From assembly GCA_000432275.1 (NCBI GenBank), contig HF995314.1, positions 14,751 to 78,750 of the forward strand: a stretch of DNA of 64,000 nucleotides, written 5' to 3'. Shown here in pieces: positions 25,224 through 35,020 of this stretch (positions are counted from its first letter, which is position 1; each line of letters starts with the position of its first letter). The translations under genes were made by a program, and so were the position numbers. The DNA is from Proteobacteria bacterium CAG:495. GTDB taxonomy: Bacteria > Pseudomonadota > Alphaproteobacteria > RF32 > CAG-239. Under the pieces are notes generated by a model. That model ran no database searches. It was not told the origin of the DNA and saw nothing but the letters and a program-made list of their open reading frames with translations.

Positions 25224-25712
25224 TTAATAGCTTCCCCGCGGTGCAGGATAATGAACCGGGCCTTTTTTCGGCGCCGGTTTGGGTTTCTCAACCTTATATC
25301 CGCCCTTGATGCAAAGGAGCTTGTCCGACTCATAATATTTGCACTTAACCGGAAAAGAGGACTCTTCCAGCATCAAATCCCCATCGGCATCGCGGCGGTA
25401 AACTCTCGTATTACACCCCAGCTGGCCGCAGTTAAACGGCGCGTTAAGCATAAACACATAGCTTTGGTCCGGATATTTGGCAACAAAGAAATCGGTGATT
25501 TTTACCTCGGAGGGAAGCTCCTCGGAGGCCGGCCCGAATTCATCGTCAAAAACCTTCGCGACTTCAGAACCGTCAACGCCGATTTCATCCAGATGAGGGC
25601 TGTTTATATTATAATAAAGATAGAAAGCAGCTGCACGAGAAACTGCGGGAAAAGCGACTGCCCCGCAGAAAACGGCCAAGACGGCTGTTTTGAACATTTT
25701 TTTCACAATCAT
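25224..25712 (-). CDS. Hypothetical secreted protein
   Basis: 162 residues from the ATG at 25712, with AGAAGG close upstream. The N-terminal MFKTAVLAVFCGAVAFPAVS is a signal peptide ending near SRAAA. The mature part has two cysteine pairs (NCGQLGCNTRVYRRD and VKCKYY...LLCIKGG) that may form disulfides, and a proline-lysine C-terminal tail (KPKPAPKKGPVHYPAPRGSY). Probably periplasmic. No family recognised. It lies upstream of the amylase with 40 bases between them and may share its transcript. Confidence 0.75.
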   Translation of the reverse strand: MIVKKMFKTAVLAVFCGAVAFPAVSRAAAFYLYYNINSPHLDEIGVDGSEVAKVFDDEFGPASEELPSEVKITDFFVAKYPDQSYVFMLNAPFNCGQLGCNTRVYRRDADGDLMLEESSFPVKCKYYESDKLLCIKGGYKVEKPKPAPKKGPVHYPAPRGSY

Positions 25713-25780
25713 CAAACCTTCTTTGATTATTTTTTTTCATCTTAACTTAAAAAAGCCAAAAATTAAAACTTTTTTTTGAG

Positions 25781-27637
25781 TTATGCCTCTCTTGTGAGTT
25801 CTTCCAGACGGCCGGACGCATTCAGCCATTCTTCTTCCGCCGCGGCGATTTCCTTTTCCAGTGCGGACAGCTGCTTTTGAAGCTCGATAACCTCTTCGCC
25901 GCCGGTGATATTCAGGAAGCGCGAGGTCAGCTCCTTTTGGCGCAAATGCAGTTCGTCGAGACTTTTATCCAGTCGGGAAACCTTTGTGCGAAGACTGTTG
26001 ACTTCGGAACGGCGGGCCAAAGCCTGTTCCCGTTGCTGCCGGCCATCCGAGCGCGCAGTTGAAGCTGCCGACGGCACATTGTTTTCTTCAAGCAAAAGTT
26101 TGCGATAATCGTCCAAATCCCCGGTGTACGGGCGGCAATTGCCGTCTTTAACCAGCCAGAGACTGTCGGCTATCAGTTCTATCAGGTGCAAATCATGGGT
26201 AATCAAGATTACAGAGCCGGCATAAGCATTCAATGCCGCAGTCAAAGCCTCGCGGCCGTCAATATCCAGATGGTTGGTCGGTTCATCCAAAATCAGCAGG
26301 CCGGGGGCATCACGGGTCATAACGGCAAACAGCAGACGCGCCTTTTCACCGCCCGAAAGCTTTTCTATCTCGGTCAGCGCCTTTTCCCGGGACAGTCCGA
26401 AGCGGGCCAGATGCGCCCGAACCTTCGGCTCCAATACACCGGGCATCAGCGACGACATATATTGCAGCGCTGTCATATCCAGGGGGAGTTCCTCAGTTTG
26501 GTGCTGGGCAAAATAACCGACCTTCAACCGGGAAGAAGCTTTTAATTCTCCGGACAGCGGCGACAGACGTCCGGAAAGCAGCTTGGCCAAGGTCGACTTA
26601 CCGTTGCCGTTGGCACCGAGCAACGCAATCCGGTCATTGTCGACAACGGATAAATTTAAATGTTTCAGAACAACTTTTTCCCCATAACCGACGGAAACGT
26701 CTTCTAAAGTTATCAGCGGAGGCGGCAGCGGCAACGGGTCGGGAAACTCAAAACACGTAAAAGCATCGTCTTCCAACGGCGGAAGAATTTCCATTTTTTC
26801 AAGCATCTTAATCCGGCTCTGCGCCTGTTTGGCTTTGCTGGCCTTATAGCGGAAACGGTCAACAAAGGATTGCAGATGCCGCCGCTGCACTTCCTGTTTT
26901 TCGTGTTGTTTGGCCAACAGTTCGCGACGCGCGGCCCGAGTACGGCTGAAAGTATCGTAGTTGCCGCTATACGTTTCCAATCGCAAATGATCAAAGTGGA
27001 CTATATGGCTGCACAGTGCATTGAGAATGTTGCGGTCATGGCTGATAAGCAATAAAGTACCGCGATATTTCTGCAAATGGCTCTCCAGCCAGACCGAAGC
27101 CTCCAAATCCAAATGGTTGGTGGGTTCGTCAAGCAGGAGCACGTCCGAGGGTTGGAACAAGGCGGCAGCCAGAGCCAGGCGCATCCGCCATCCGCCGGAA
27201 AATTCCCCTACCTTGCGGGACAAATCTTCAGGCGCAAACCCCAGTCCGTGAAGAATGACCGAAGCCCTCGCCTCGGCGGAAGCAGCGCCAATCATATTCA
27301 GGCGTTCATGAATTTCGGCCAATTCAAGCTCAGAAGCATTTTCCAGCCGAGACATCAGCTCCGCCCGTTCTTTGTCCTGAGCAAGAATGAACTCCAAGAT
27401 GCTCATTTCCAAACCTTGCAGTTCCTGCTCTACAAAAACGACCTTGTAGCCGGAAGGAAAGAAAACGTCTCCGCTTTCGGTTTCCAACCCGCCCTGCAAA
27501 ACCCGGAACAAAGTGGACTTGCCGCAGCCGTTGGCTCCGACCAAACCGACTTTCCAGCCGTCGGCAATATGCGCCGAGGCATGGTCGAGCAAAACTTTGG
27601 AACCGATGCGTACGGTTATGTCATTAATATCTATCAT
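25781..27637 (-). CDS. ABC-F family ATPase (YheS/Uup-like)
   Basis: 618 residues with two ABC ATPase domains and no membrane segments. Domain one has GANGCGKST, the signature FSGGWRMRLALA and LLLDEPTNHLD; domain two has GANGNGKST, KLSGGEKARLLFA and LILDEPTNHLD. The linker between them is basic and helical (RFRYKASKAKQAQSRIKMLE), as in ABC-F proteins that act on ribosomes. A C-terminal coiled coil (LRTKVSRLDKSLDELHLRQK and onward) resembles YheS/Uup. Likely roles are translation or ribosome rescue; antibiotic-resistance variants usually have a longer linker tip. Single gene. Confidence 0.92.
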   Translation of the reverse strand: MIDINDITVRIGSKVLLDHASAHIADGWKVGLVGANGCGKSTLFRVLQGGLETESGDVFFPSGYKVVFVEQELQGLEMSILEFILAQDKERAELMSRLENASELELAEIHERLNMIGAASAEARASVILHGLGFAPEDLSRKVGEFSGGWRMRLALAAALFQPSDVLLLDEPTNHLDLEASVWLESHLQKYRGTLLLISHDRNILNALCSHIVHFDHLRLETYSGNYDTFSRTRAARRELLAKQHEKQEVQRRHLQSFVDRFRYKASKAKQAQSRIKMLEKMEILPPLEDDAFTCFEFPDPLPLPPPLITLEDVSVGYGEKVVLKHLNLSVVDNDRIALLGANGNGKSTLAKLLSGRLSPLSGELKASSRLKVGYFAQHQTEELPLDMTALQYMSSLMPGVLEPKVRAHLARFGLSREKALTEIEKLSGGEKARLLFAVMTRDAPGLLILDEPTNHLDIDGREALTAALNAYAGSVILITHDLHLIELIADSLWLVKDGNCRPYTGDLDDYRKLLLEENNVPSAASTARSDGRQQREQALARRSEVNSLRTKVSRLDKSLDELHLRQKELTSRFLNITGGEEVIELQKQLSALEKEIAAAEEEWLNASGRLEELTREA

Positions 27638-27771
27638 AACCGGTTTTATGGCATATGCGGTTCAGACTGTCAAGAATTCTTGTCTGTCGGCAAAATGCAA
27701 AAACTTAGTTACTTTTTTAAAGTTTTGGGTTAAGTTGTCTGAATAAACTTTATATATTGAGGATTTCGGTT

Positions 27772-29193
27772 ATGAAACTAAATCAACTTGTTCCTTGCGA
27801 CTATGATGTCGAAATCTGCGGATTGTCAGCTGATTCCCGAGAAATCAGGCCGGGGTTTCTGTTCGGTTCGCTCAACGGAAGCCAATATCTCGAATCGGCA
27901 ATAAACAACGGCGCGGCAGCGGTAATCGTGCCCAAGAACGACGATACGGCCGTTAAAGCAGGCATTGCAGCTATTCCCGCAGCCAATCCGAACTTGCTTT
28001 TTGCCCGGGCGGCAGCCAAGTTTTACGGCGGGCAGCCGGAACACATCTGCGCCATTACCGGCACTAACGGCAAAACATCAATTGCCGATTTCATACGCCA
28101 GATTTTGACCATGATGGGGAAAAAAGCCGCCAGCATGGGAACCCTGGGCCTGATTAAAGGAACCGAAGCCCCTATTCCCTCGCCTAACACTACGCCCAAC
28201 GCAGTTACCGTGCAAAGGGAACTAAGCGAGCTTAAAAACGAAGGTTATGAGTACGTCGCGATGGAAATGTCCAGCCACGGACTGGCGCAATACCGCGTCG
28301 GCGGCGTCAAAGTCAATGTTGCCGGTTTTACCAACCTGACCCGCGACCACCTTGACTATCATAAAACCTTTGAAAACTATCTGGCAGCCAAGATGATTTT
28401 GTTTACGGAACTTCTGGAAGAAGGAGGCGCTGCGGTTTTAAATGCAGACATTGAAGTTTACGACCGACTTAAGGAAAATTGCCTAAGATGCGGAAAAAGA
28501 GTCATTTCTTATGGATACAACGGCAAGGACATTAAGCTGTTGAAAGCAACGCCGCAAACTCACGGACAGAAACTCAATATCATTTACTACGGCAAAGAAC
28601 TGGAGCTTGACATTCCGCTGGCCGGCGAATTTCAGGCAATGAACATTTTATGCGCTCTGGGAATGACTGCCGAAATAACCGGCAACAAAGACGAAGTCGT
28701 TAAATACGTCACAAAAATCAGAGGCGCCAAAGGCCGTCTTGAACTGGTCGGAACCATGCCAAACGGCGCTGCCGTATATGTTGACTATGCGCATACGCCG
28801 GATGCCCTGGAGAATGTTATCAAAGCCCTGCGGCCGCACACCGCGGGCAAACTGCATGTGGTTTTCGGCTGCGGCGGCGACCGAGACGCCGGAAAACGTC
28901 CGATTATGGGCAAGCTGGCCAATGATTTGGCTGACGAGACCATTGTGACCGACGACAATCCGCGTACCGAAGATGCTGCCGGCATCCGGGCTCAGATTAT
29001 GGCGGCCTGCCCCAAAGGCAAAGAAATCGGCGACCGGGCAGAAGCGATAAAACAGGCAATGCAAGCGTTAAACAAAGGAGACATCCTGATTGTTGCGGGA
29101 AAAGGCCACGAAACGGGACAATACATTAACGGAAAAATTTATCACTTCAGCGATCAGGAAGAAATCCTGAAAAACCTCAATGCAGGGTTTTGA
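27772..29193 (+). CDS. murE: UDP-N-acetylmuramoyl-L-alanyl-D-glutamate--2,6-diaminopimelate ligase
   Basis: 473 residues from the ATG at 27772; a TTG at 27757 is less likely. Mur-ligase features are the N-terminal LSADSREIRPGFLFG, P-loop ITGTNGKTS, the carbamylated-lysine region near DHLDYHKTFENYLAAK, VDYAHTPDALENVI and the diaminopimelate-selecting TDDNPRTED. DNPR predicts meso-diaminopimelate as the added amino acid, as in Gram-negative peptidoglycan. It acts in the cytoplasm. Unusually, it stands alone here and not in a dcw cluster. Confidence 0.95.
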   Translation: MKLNQLVPCDYDVEICGLSADSREIRPGFLFGSLNGSQYLESAINNGAAAVIVPKNDDTAVKAGIAAIPAANPNLLFARAAAKFYGGQPEHICAITGTNGKTSIADFIRQILTMMGKKAASMGTLGLIKGTEAPIPSPNTTPNAVTVQRELSELKNEGYEYVAMEMSSHGLAQYRVGGVKVNVAGFTNLTRDHLDYHKTFENYLAAKMILFTELLEEGGAAVLNADIEVYDRLKENCLRCGKRVISYGYNGKDIKLLKATPQTHGQKLNIIYYGKELELDIPLAGEFQAMNILCALGMTAEITGNKDEVVKYVTKIRGAKGRLELVGTMPNGAAVYVDYAHTPDALENVIKALRPHTAGKLHVVFGCGGDRDAGKRPIMGKLANDLADETIVTDDNPRTEDAAGIRAQIMAACPKGKEIGDRAEAIKQAMQALNKGDILIVAGKGHETGQYINGKIYHFSDQEEILKNLNAGF

Positions 29194-29383
29194 TGTGATT
29201 AAACACTTCGCTGACAAAGGAACGATGGGCTCTGTTGACGGACTCTATTGAATGCGAAAAGCCCAAACGCTCAAGTTTTTTGACGATGCGTCCGTAATCA
29301 TCATTCAGTTCGCTGATAAAACGTGTGAATTCCTGCTCGGACACGGGTTTATATTTAATATTTTGTTTCGTAGAGTTTGGCAT
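29177..29383 (-). CDS. Small hypothetical protein downstream of a GNAT gene
   Basis: 68 residues, helical and charged (EQEFTRFISELNDDYGRIVKK and LERLGFSHSIESVNRAHRSF). Its start lies 29 bases inside the end of the upstream acetyltransferase gene, so the two are coupled, and its 3' end overlaps murE by 17 bases on the other strand. No family recognised; coupling is the main support. Confidence 0.6.
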   Translation of the reverse strand: MPNSTKQNIKYKPVSEQEFTRFISELNDDYGRIVKKLERLGFSHSIESVNRAHRSFVSEVFNHIKTLH

Positions 29384-30002
29384 GTTTTATTTTCAGCAAC
29401 ATTGTTTGTTTAGCCTCTTCCGGCGTCAGGTTGGAAACGCCAGGCTTATTCTGCTTGTTGACGGCAGAAGACTGTTGTTTCCGTTCATCATATTCCGCCC
29501 AATGACCAACCGGAGCATTGATGCGGTCAGGATGGTCTGTAATGCGCACGTGATTGTCGGGAACATGAATCGGTAATGTGATTGCATAAAAGGTTTTGTT
29601 GGTCAGGTGCAAGGGAGGAGCATCAACGACGAGAGAAAATCCTTGTTCCTGCCAGTAAGGGATAAGCTCTTTTTCACAAATGCCGTAGCCTTTGTCGTAA
29701 CCCATCATTCCGGCAACGTCCAAGGCCTTTTTGAAAATGCGTGACGCTAAATCGGTTTTGCGGTATTTGGGAAGAACGCCCATTCTTTCCAATTTTGCAA
29801 AATCCTTAAACGGACGAAAGCGTATCAGGCCGACCGGCTCTCCTTCGTGTTGAGCCAAGATAAAAATGCTGCCTGCTTCGCTGGCATATTCATCTTTGAA
29901 ACTAATTCCCTGTTCGCCGCCAAAGATGATGCCTCGCAAGTAGTTCAACTTGGCACTGTCTCTGTAGGGATCTGCTACATCTATTTCAATACCATCAAGC
30001 AT
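29355..30002 (-). CDS. GNAT-family N-acetyltransferase
   Basis: 215 residues. The GNAT core runs from about residue 20 to 130: IFILAQHEGEPVGLIRFRPF (beta strands 2-3), LERMGVLPKYRKTDLASRIF (the acetyl-CoA-binding motif A region) and YWQEQGFSLV (C-terminal strand). The last 70 residues are an extra Lys-rich tail not typical of the fold (EEAKQTMLLKIKHAKLYE). The ATG at 30002 has AAGG upstream. It is divergent from the LysR gene and coupled to the small gene after it. The acceptor substrate is unknown. Confidence 0.82.
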   Translation of the reverse strand: MLDGIEIDVADPYRDSAKLNYLRGIIFGGEQGISFKDEYASEAGSIFILAQHEGEPVGLIRFRPFKDFAKLERMGVLPKYRKTDLASRIFKKALDVAGMMGYDKGYGICEKELIPYWQEQGFSLVVDAPPLHLTNKTFYAITLPIHVPDNHVRITDHPDRINAPVGHWAEYDERKQQSSAVNKQNKPGVSNLTPEEAKQTMLLKIKHAKLYETKY

Positions 30003-30105
30003 CGGTTCGCCTTGACAAGTTTCAATAAATAGTTTAATTATTATTATAATAAAATTTATAGTTTAATGAGAAGACACTAATTTTATATAGCAGGTATATA
30101 TTAAT

Positions 30106-30987
30106 ATGATTATAGCAAAAAAAATTACAACTATTAGGAGTTTATTTTACTTACTGGCGGCGGCTCAAGAGGGCAGCTACACTAGGGCTGCGGCAAAATT
30201 GTCAACACATCAGCCGGCTCTTTCCAAAGCGATAAAAGAACTTGAAATTTATACGGGATGCAAGCTGTTAAACCGGGTTGCACACGGCGTTGTTCTCACC
30301 GAATCCGGAAAACGACTCTGCGAAAGTGCCAACAAGATTAACGAAGTTTTGCATTACATTGACAATTTTGCTTCCGACATCCAGCAGGTTTCGGGGAGCA
30401 TCACGTTGTGGACGACGGACGGCTTCGGAGGTTTTTGCCTGCCGATAAACCTTAAGGAATTTTATAAAAACCATCCGAATATCTCCATTAACATCATCTG
30501 CTCCAACGAAGTTCCCAATATAGAGAAAGGCGAAGTCGACGTCGGCGTGGTTTACGAAGAGCCGGTTTCCAGCAACTCCTGCATCATTTCGCAGCACACA
30601 ATGAAATTTGGCCTGTGCGCTTCCAAAGAATTTGTAAGCCTCAACGGCATGCCCGAAAACCTTGACGATTTGAGCAAAAACTTCAGTCTTTGCGACCGAG
30701 TCAATTATCAAACGGTCTGGCCGGAATGGAAAAACATTATAAAGAAAGCCAAGAACGTTAAGGTTCAGACCAATTCATCAGCCGTTTTCGTTCGTATGAC
30801 CAAAGAAGGCGTCGGAATTTCACTTCAGCCTAAAATCGTCATTAAGGCAGAAAACGATTTGGTGCCGATTCTTCCGGAATTTGAACTTTGTCATGATTTT
30901 TGGATTATCAGCCATATCGGAAACAAAGACATTCCCAAGGTCCGTTCCCTGATTGACTACATCAAACATATCAACGAACAAATTTAA
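30106..30987 (+). CDS. LysR-family transcriptional regulator
   Basis: 293 residues. An N-terminal winged HTH (SYTRAAAKLSTHQPALSKAI, then KELEIYTGCKLLNRVAHGVV) is followed by a LysR substrate-binding domain (ITLWTTDGFGGFCLPINLKE near residue 98 to the end). Length is normal. It is divergent from the GNAT gene, with an AT-rich 100-base region between them that probably holds the operator, so control of the GNAT pair is the simplest guess. The 3' end overlaps the convergent 649-residue gene by 4 bases. Confidence 0.92.
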   Translation: MIIAKKITTIRSLFYLLAAAQEGSYTRAAAKLSTHQPALSKAIKELEIYTGCKLLNRVAHGVVLTESGKRLCESANKINEVLHYIDNFASDIQQVSGSITLWTTDGFGGFCLPINLKEFYKNHPNISINIICSNEVPNIEKGEVDVGVVYEEPVSSNSCIISQHTMKFGLCASKEFVSLNGMPENLDDLSKNFSLCDRVNYQTVWPEWKNIIKKAKNVKVQTNSSAVFVRMTKEGVGISLQPKIVIKAENDLVPILPEFELCHDFWIISHIGNKDIPKVRSLIDYIKHINEQI

Positions 30988-32933
30988 CGGTTGTTTTGAG
31001 CTTTGCCGTGCAGAGTGAAAACTTCCGCCTCAGGGTTATGTTTTGAGGTGAAATCGAGGCCTTTGCCTGCGGCCTGAGCGGCCAGCTTATAGAAATTGGC
31101 CCGCTCGGGATAAGTGCGGCGCTGCTCTTCCTGATGGCGCCGGCCGACAAGGCAGCTGGCGGTTTTATATTGACTCATATTCTGCAACTCTTTCAACAGG
31201 CTCCCCGAAAAAAGCCGGTTGATGCGCCGCTGCCGTTGTTCGCGAATAAGGCGGTAGGCTTTGTTTCGGCTTTCGCCCGGACCATAAATTGAAGACACCA
31301 CCTTTCGATTATACGCGGCAATTCTGCCGTAATGCTTCATCAGCCCCATTATTATGCCGGTTTGGCGATTACAGACTTCGGCATAGGCAAATTCCATACA
31401 AGGCGCTTCTGCAACCTTTTGAGCAAAGGCCTCGAAACCGGCGGCATCATACCGGCGGTCCGGATTATGGGTAAGCTCGGCAAAACGGAGTATTTGTTTG
31501 AAATACGGCTTTTTATAAGCTTCAACCTGCCGTTCGTAATCCATATCGCTCAAAAAACGGGACGTTATGCGCGAGGTCCATCCCAGATGGCTGAGCAACG
31601 AGGGCTCAATGCCTATGCGGCGGCTGCTCATAGCTTCTTCAACATAATCATTGACGGTTTTCAAATATTTTTCCAACCGGGAGCCGTTGACAAAAGGACT
31701 CTGCGCCACCTCCTCGGCCAGCACATTGACCGTTTCAATATTGGTCAACGGAGGCTTGTCGGTTTCTGGAACAGTATTAATCCGTAGCCGGCGCAAAACG
31801 GAAATTGCGCTTTCAGAATGCTTTTCGTCACCATGCCGGGGAAGCTGCCGGTCATAAAGCTCCAAATTCATCAGCAGACCGTCATCAAGGTTGTAGTCCA
31901 GCCCCCGAATCGCCTCCCGCAGTTTTTCCTTGGCCCGGCGGTGATGCTCGGGGATATCTTTCGCGGTGTCGTAATAGTCAACCATGGCGGCAATCAACTT
32001 ATCGGTTCCGCAGCGCTGGTCATGGATACAGTCCCGCAGCGCCCCGAAAGTTCCGGAAAGGGTCAGACCGTCCCGGCGGTTGGTTTCGAAAACTTTAAAA
32101 TCAGCGGTGGCAAACTCCTGTGAAACCAACAACATTTCATTAACCAGCGCCGGCGTGATTCTTGACGTTTTTGCACGATAATTGAAATCTCCGATGCCGT
32201 ATTCAAACGGGTACATTCCCCACATATTTTCCTTTACAGAGAAAACCGGATTAATCTTGGCCTGAGGAATTACATTGCGAAGCAAGCCTTTCAGGAAGTC
32301 GTCGTTTAGGCGCCCGGGATCTCTGGTATAATTATCAAAACCGTCCAACAAGGCATAAAGCGTCTTACAATCGGTAATGTCATCGGCAACCGCCGCAGAC
32401 ATAAAACGAAGACAAAAAGCATCCCGCAGCGGCGTTGATTGGGAACGTCCGTAAATCCCGCGTATCACTTTGCTTTTTGACGAATAATCCCCCGCCGGCG
32501 CCTCTATTTTCTGAAACAGCATGGCATTCGTTTGAAAAAACTGCTCAGGAGTAATTTTCAAACGCGCAGCTTTCATTTTCTTATAAAAATTGCTGATATT
32601 CAGAAAATCGTTGCCATAGAGATATTTATCCTCTTCGGAAATGGAAAATTGAGCATATATGCGGGAATACGCCGCCAACTCCGGCAAATCCGCCGGTGCC
32701 TGACGCAAAATGTCGCGATAAACGGAAAAACCGTCTATGCCGAAACGGGATTCCGGCATTTTGCTCATAAACAGCTTTTTGTAACCGAGGTTGTGCAGAA
32801 TTTCCGCCACCTGGGCGGCCGCCGTCCCGGCATCAAACTCTTTTTCGGGAAAACGGAGCCGCAAAGCATTTGCGGTTTCTTCAAACAAACCGTTTTGCTG
32901 CCATTTTTTCAGATAAACAGGTATCCGCACCAT
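30984..32933 (-). CDS. Large hypothetical protein, 649 residues
   Basis: Start at ATG 32933 because AGGA lies 9 bases upstream; ATG 32942 abuts that site. The protein is cytosolic-looking, mostly helical, rich in Arg, Tyr and Phe, with few Cys and no signal peptide or membrane segment. Distinct segments include KLFMSKMPESRFGIDGFSVY, WGMYPFEYGIGDFNYRAKTS near the middle and a very basic C-terminal part (KAYRLIREQRQRRINRLFSG). I recognise no catalytic motif or repeat. It stands alone between lysR and the flagellar genes. It could be lineage-specific. Confidence 0.75.
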   Translation of the reverse strand: MVRIPVYLKKWQQNGLFEETANALRLRFPEKEFDAGTAAAQVAEILHNLGYKKLFMSKMPESRFGIDGFSVYRDILRQAPADLPELAAYSRIYAQFSISEEDKYLYGNDFLNISNFYKKMKAARLKITPEQFFQTNAMLFQKIEAPAGDYSSKSKVIRGIYGRSQSTPLRDAFCLRFMSAAVADDITDCKTLYALLDGFDNYTRDPGRLNDDFLKGLLRNVIPQAKINPVFSVKENMWGMYPFEYGIGDFNYRAKTSRITPALVNEMLLVSQEFATADFKVFETNRRDGLTLSGTFGALRDCIHDQRCGTDKLIAAMVDYYDTAKDIPEHHRRAKEKLREAIRGLDYNLDDGLLMNLELYDRQLPRHGDEKHSESAISVLRRLRINTVPETDKPPLTNIETVNVLAEEVAQSPFVNGSRLEKYLKTVNDYVEEAMSSRRIGIEPSLLSHLGWTSRITSRFLSDMDYERQVEAYKKPYFKQILRFAELTHNPDRRYDAAGFEAFAQKVAEAPCMEFAYAEVCNRQTGIIMGLMKHYGRIAAYNRKVVSSIYGPGESRNKAYRLIREQRQRRINRLFSGSLLKELQNMSQYKTASCLVGRRHQEEQRRTYPERANFYKLAAQAAGKGLDFTSKHNPEAEVFTLHGKAQNNR

Positions 32934-33064
32934 CTTAACCATTCCTGTTCAGGGTTTATACCCAATACTATACCCTCTTTTGCCAAACACGGCAACTGCA
33001 AAAATTGGCACAAATATTGCATATATTCCGTTTAGATTATTGACTTAATTTATGGGATCACAAG

Positions 33065-34192
33065 ATGATGATGCATCGAAATGCTATAAAATCTGCCGTT
33101 TTCTGCCTTATTGCGGCATTATCGATTTTTAACTGCGGGGAGGCTTTTGCCACTTCGCGGATAAAAGATATTGCCGATTTTGAGGGCGTACGGGACAATC
33201 AGCTTATCGGTTACGGTCTGGTTGTTGGTTTGAACGGCACCGGTGACAACATCAAATCTGTCGACTTTACCAAAGAAAGTCTGATTTCAATGCTGGATAA
33301 AATCGGCATTAACGCCCGTGACGGACAGCTAAAGGCGAAAAACGTCGCCGCAGTTATGGTAACGGCCAATCTGCCGGCGTTTGCGCGACAGGGCAGCCGC
33401 ATTGATGTTATGGTCAGTGCGCTCGGCGATGCCAAAAACCTTCAGGGCGGTACTCTTCTGGCTACGCCGATGCAGGGTGCCGACGGTGAGATTTATGCCG
33501 TAGCCCAGGGACAAATTGCCGTCGGCGCGGTCAGTGCGCGCGGTACCAACGCCTCCGTCGTCAAAGGCGTTCCGACAGCCGGCAGAATAGCAAGCGGCGC
33601 CATTGTCGAGAACGAAATTCCGTTTGACCTCGACAGTCTGAAAACAATCCGCATTGCTTTGCGCAATCCCGACTTCACAACTTCCCGCCGGGTTGCCGAC
33701 GCCATTAACGCCATGTTGGGAACGACAGCGGCTCAGGCTTTGGATCCGGCTACCATTTCGCTGGACATTCCCAAAAAATATCAGGGAAAAATCGTCGATT
33801 TAATGACCAGAGTGGAACAGCTGCAGGTTCAGCCTGACCAGCTGGCACGGGTCGTTATTGACGAGAGCTCCGGCATTGTCGTTATCGGCAAGGACGTCAA
33901 AATCAACCGTCTGGCAATCGCTCAGGGAAATCTGACCATTAAGATTACGGACATTCCCTTTGTTTCCCAGCCTTTGCCTTTTTCTAACGGAACAACCGTC
34001 AGCGGCGTTACGACGGCCATAAACATCAACGAAGGCATTGACGCCAAACTGACGGTGGTCAATACCGGCGTCAATCTACAAGAACTGGTTGACGGATTGA
34101 ATGCTCTGGGCGTTACGCCGCGTGATTTAATCAGCATTTTGCAGGCGATTAAAGCCAGCGGAGCGCTGCAAGCCGAAATTGAGGTGATTTAA
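33065..34192 (+). CDS. flgI: Flagellar P-ring protein FlgI
   Basis: 375 residues with an N-terminal signal peptide ending near GEAFA, so it is exported to the periplasm, where it forms the P-ring around the rod. Family motifs are RIKDIADFEGVRDNQLIGYG, VVGLNGTGD, then MVTANLPAFARQGSRIDVMV and the C-terminal LVDGLNALGVTPRDLISILQ, which ends QAEIEVI as usual. Three ATG codons in a row begin the frame; the first is given. It opens the block flgI-flgJ-flgN-like-flgK-flgL, with flgJ starting one base after its stop. Confidence 0.96.
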   Translation: MMMHRNAIKSAVFCLIAALSIFNCGEAFATSRIKDIADFEGVRDNQLIGYGLVVGLNGTGDNIKSVDFTKESLISMLDKIGINARDGQLKAKNVAAVMVTANLPAFARQGSRIDVMVSALGDAKNLQGGTLLATPMQGADGEIYAVAQGQIAVGAVSARGTNASVVKGVPTAGRIASGAIVENEIPFDLDSLKTIRIALRNPDFTTSRRVADAINAMLGTTAAQALDPATISLDIPKKYQGKIVDLMTRVEQLQVQPDQLARVVIDESSGIVVIGKDVKINRLAIAQGNLTIKITDIPFVSQPLPFSNGTTVSGVTTAININEGIDAKLTVVNTGVNLQELVDGLNALGVTPRDLISILQAIKASGALQAEIEVI

Positions 34193-34193
34193 G

Positions 34194-34547
34194 ATGGAAG
34201 CATTAAACAGCGCAATGACCTTTGACAATGTCCTGTACGGGCTGAAAAAAGCCCCGCAGGCAAATGCGGCCGATCTGAAAAAAGAAAAGGATATGGCCAA
34301 AATAGAAAAGACGGCAGAAGACTTTGAAGCGTTTTTCATTACCAAAATGATGGAAAGCATGTTTGAAGGAATTTCCACCGACGGAATGTTCGGCGGTGGA
34401 CATGCCGAAAAAATTTACCGCTCCATGCTTTTGGACGAATACGGCAAAGCAATGGCCAAAACCGGAAGCATCGGTGTTAAAGACGAAGTTATGCGTTCTA
34501 TTTTAGAAATGCAGGAAATGGAGACCAACGGATATATTCAAGGATAA
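34194..34547 (+). CDS. flgJ: Rod-binding protein FlgJ (rod-cap domain only)
   Basis: 117 residues. It contains only the N-terminal rod-binding domain of FlgJ: AEDFEAFFITKMMESMFEGI, then GGGHAEKIYRSMLLDEYGKA and MAKTGSIGV. The muramidase domain found in gamma-proteobacterial FlgJ is absent, as usual in Alphaproteobacteria, so peptidoglycan must be opened by another enzyme. Start and stop fit tightly between flgI and the flgN-like gene. Confidence 0.9.
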   Translation: MEALNSAMTFDNVLYGLKKAPQANAADLKKEKDMAKIEKTAEDFEAFFITKMMESMFEGISTDGMFGGGHAEKIYRSMLLDEYGKAMAKTGSIGVKDEVMRSILEMQEMETNGYIQG

Positions 34548-34558
34548 GGAGAAAAGCT

Positions 34559-35011
34559 ATGGAAGAATTACATACGACAGAAGTCAGCTCCAAAATTGCC
34601 GATTTTAAGGAAATCGTGACCAGTTTTTCCGAATTGCTGACATTGGAAAACAAGGCGCTTGAAGAGTTTGACGTGGAAACCGTAAGCAGCCTTTATGAAC
34701 GCAAAGCCAAAACAATCAGCGCTTATCGTTCTCTGGTGGCCTATTTTATCAAAAACCAGCAGGAACTTGCAGCCCTGGCGGAACAAGAGCGGCAGGAAAT
34801 GAAAGAAATTTCGACACGGCTGGACGAGCTTATCAAAACAAACGAACAGTTATTGAAGACCAGAATGGAAACCAGCAAAAACGTCATGGACACCATTGTC
34901 AATATTGCCAAGGTCAGCAATAACATCAACGCAACTTCTTACGGAGCGCAAGGACGATACAGTCCGCTGGACAACAGCAAGAATGCGCTGGCCGTCAACA
35001 GAACTTTGTAG
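34559..35011 (+). CDS. FlgN-like export chaperone
   Basis: 150 residues, helical, no signal peptide. The pattern of a long central coiled coil (ETVSSLYERKAKTISAYRSL, LAALAEQERQEMKEISTRLD) with a C-terminal TSYGAQGRY segment resembles FlgN, the cytosolic chaperone of FlgK and FlgL. Its place directly before flgK strongly supports this. Sequence conservation of FlgN is low, so the assignment rests partly on context. AAGGAGAAAAGCT precedes the ATG. Confidence 0.8.
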   Translation: MEELHTTEVSSKIADFKEIVTSFSELLTLENKALEEFDVETVSSLYERKAKTISAYRSLVAYFIKNQQELAALAEQERQEMKEISTRLDELIKTNEQLLKTRMETSKNVMDTIVNIAKVSNNINATSYGAQGRYSPLDNSKNALAVNRTL

Positions 35012-35020
35012 GAGGGGACC

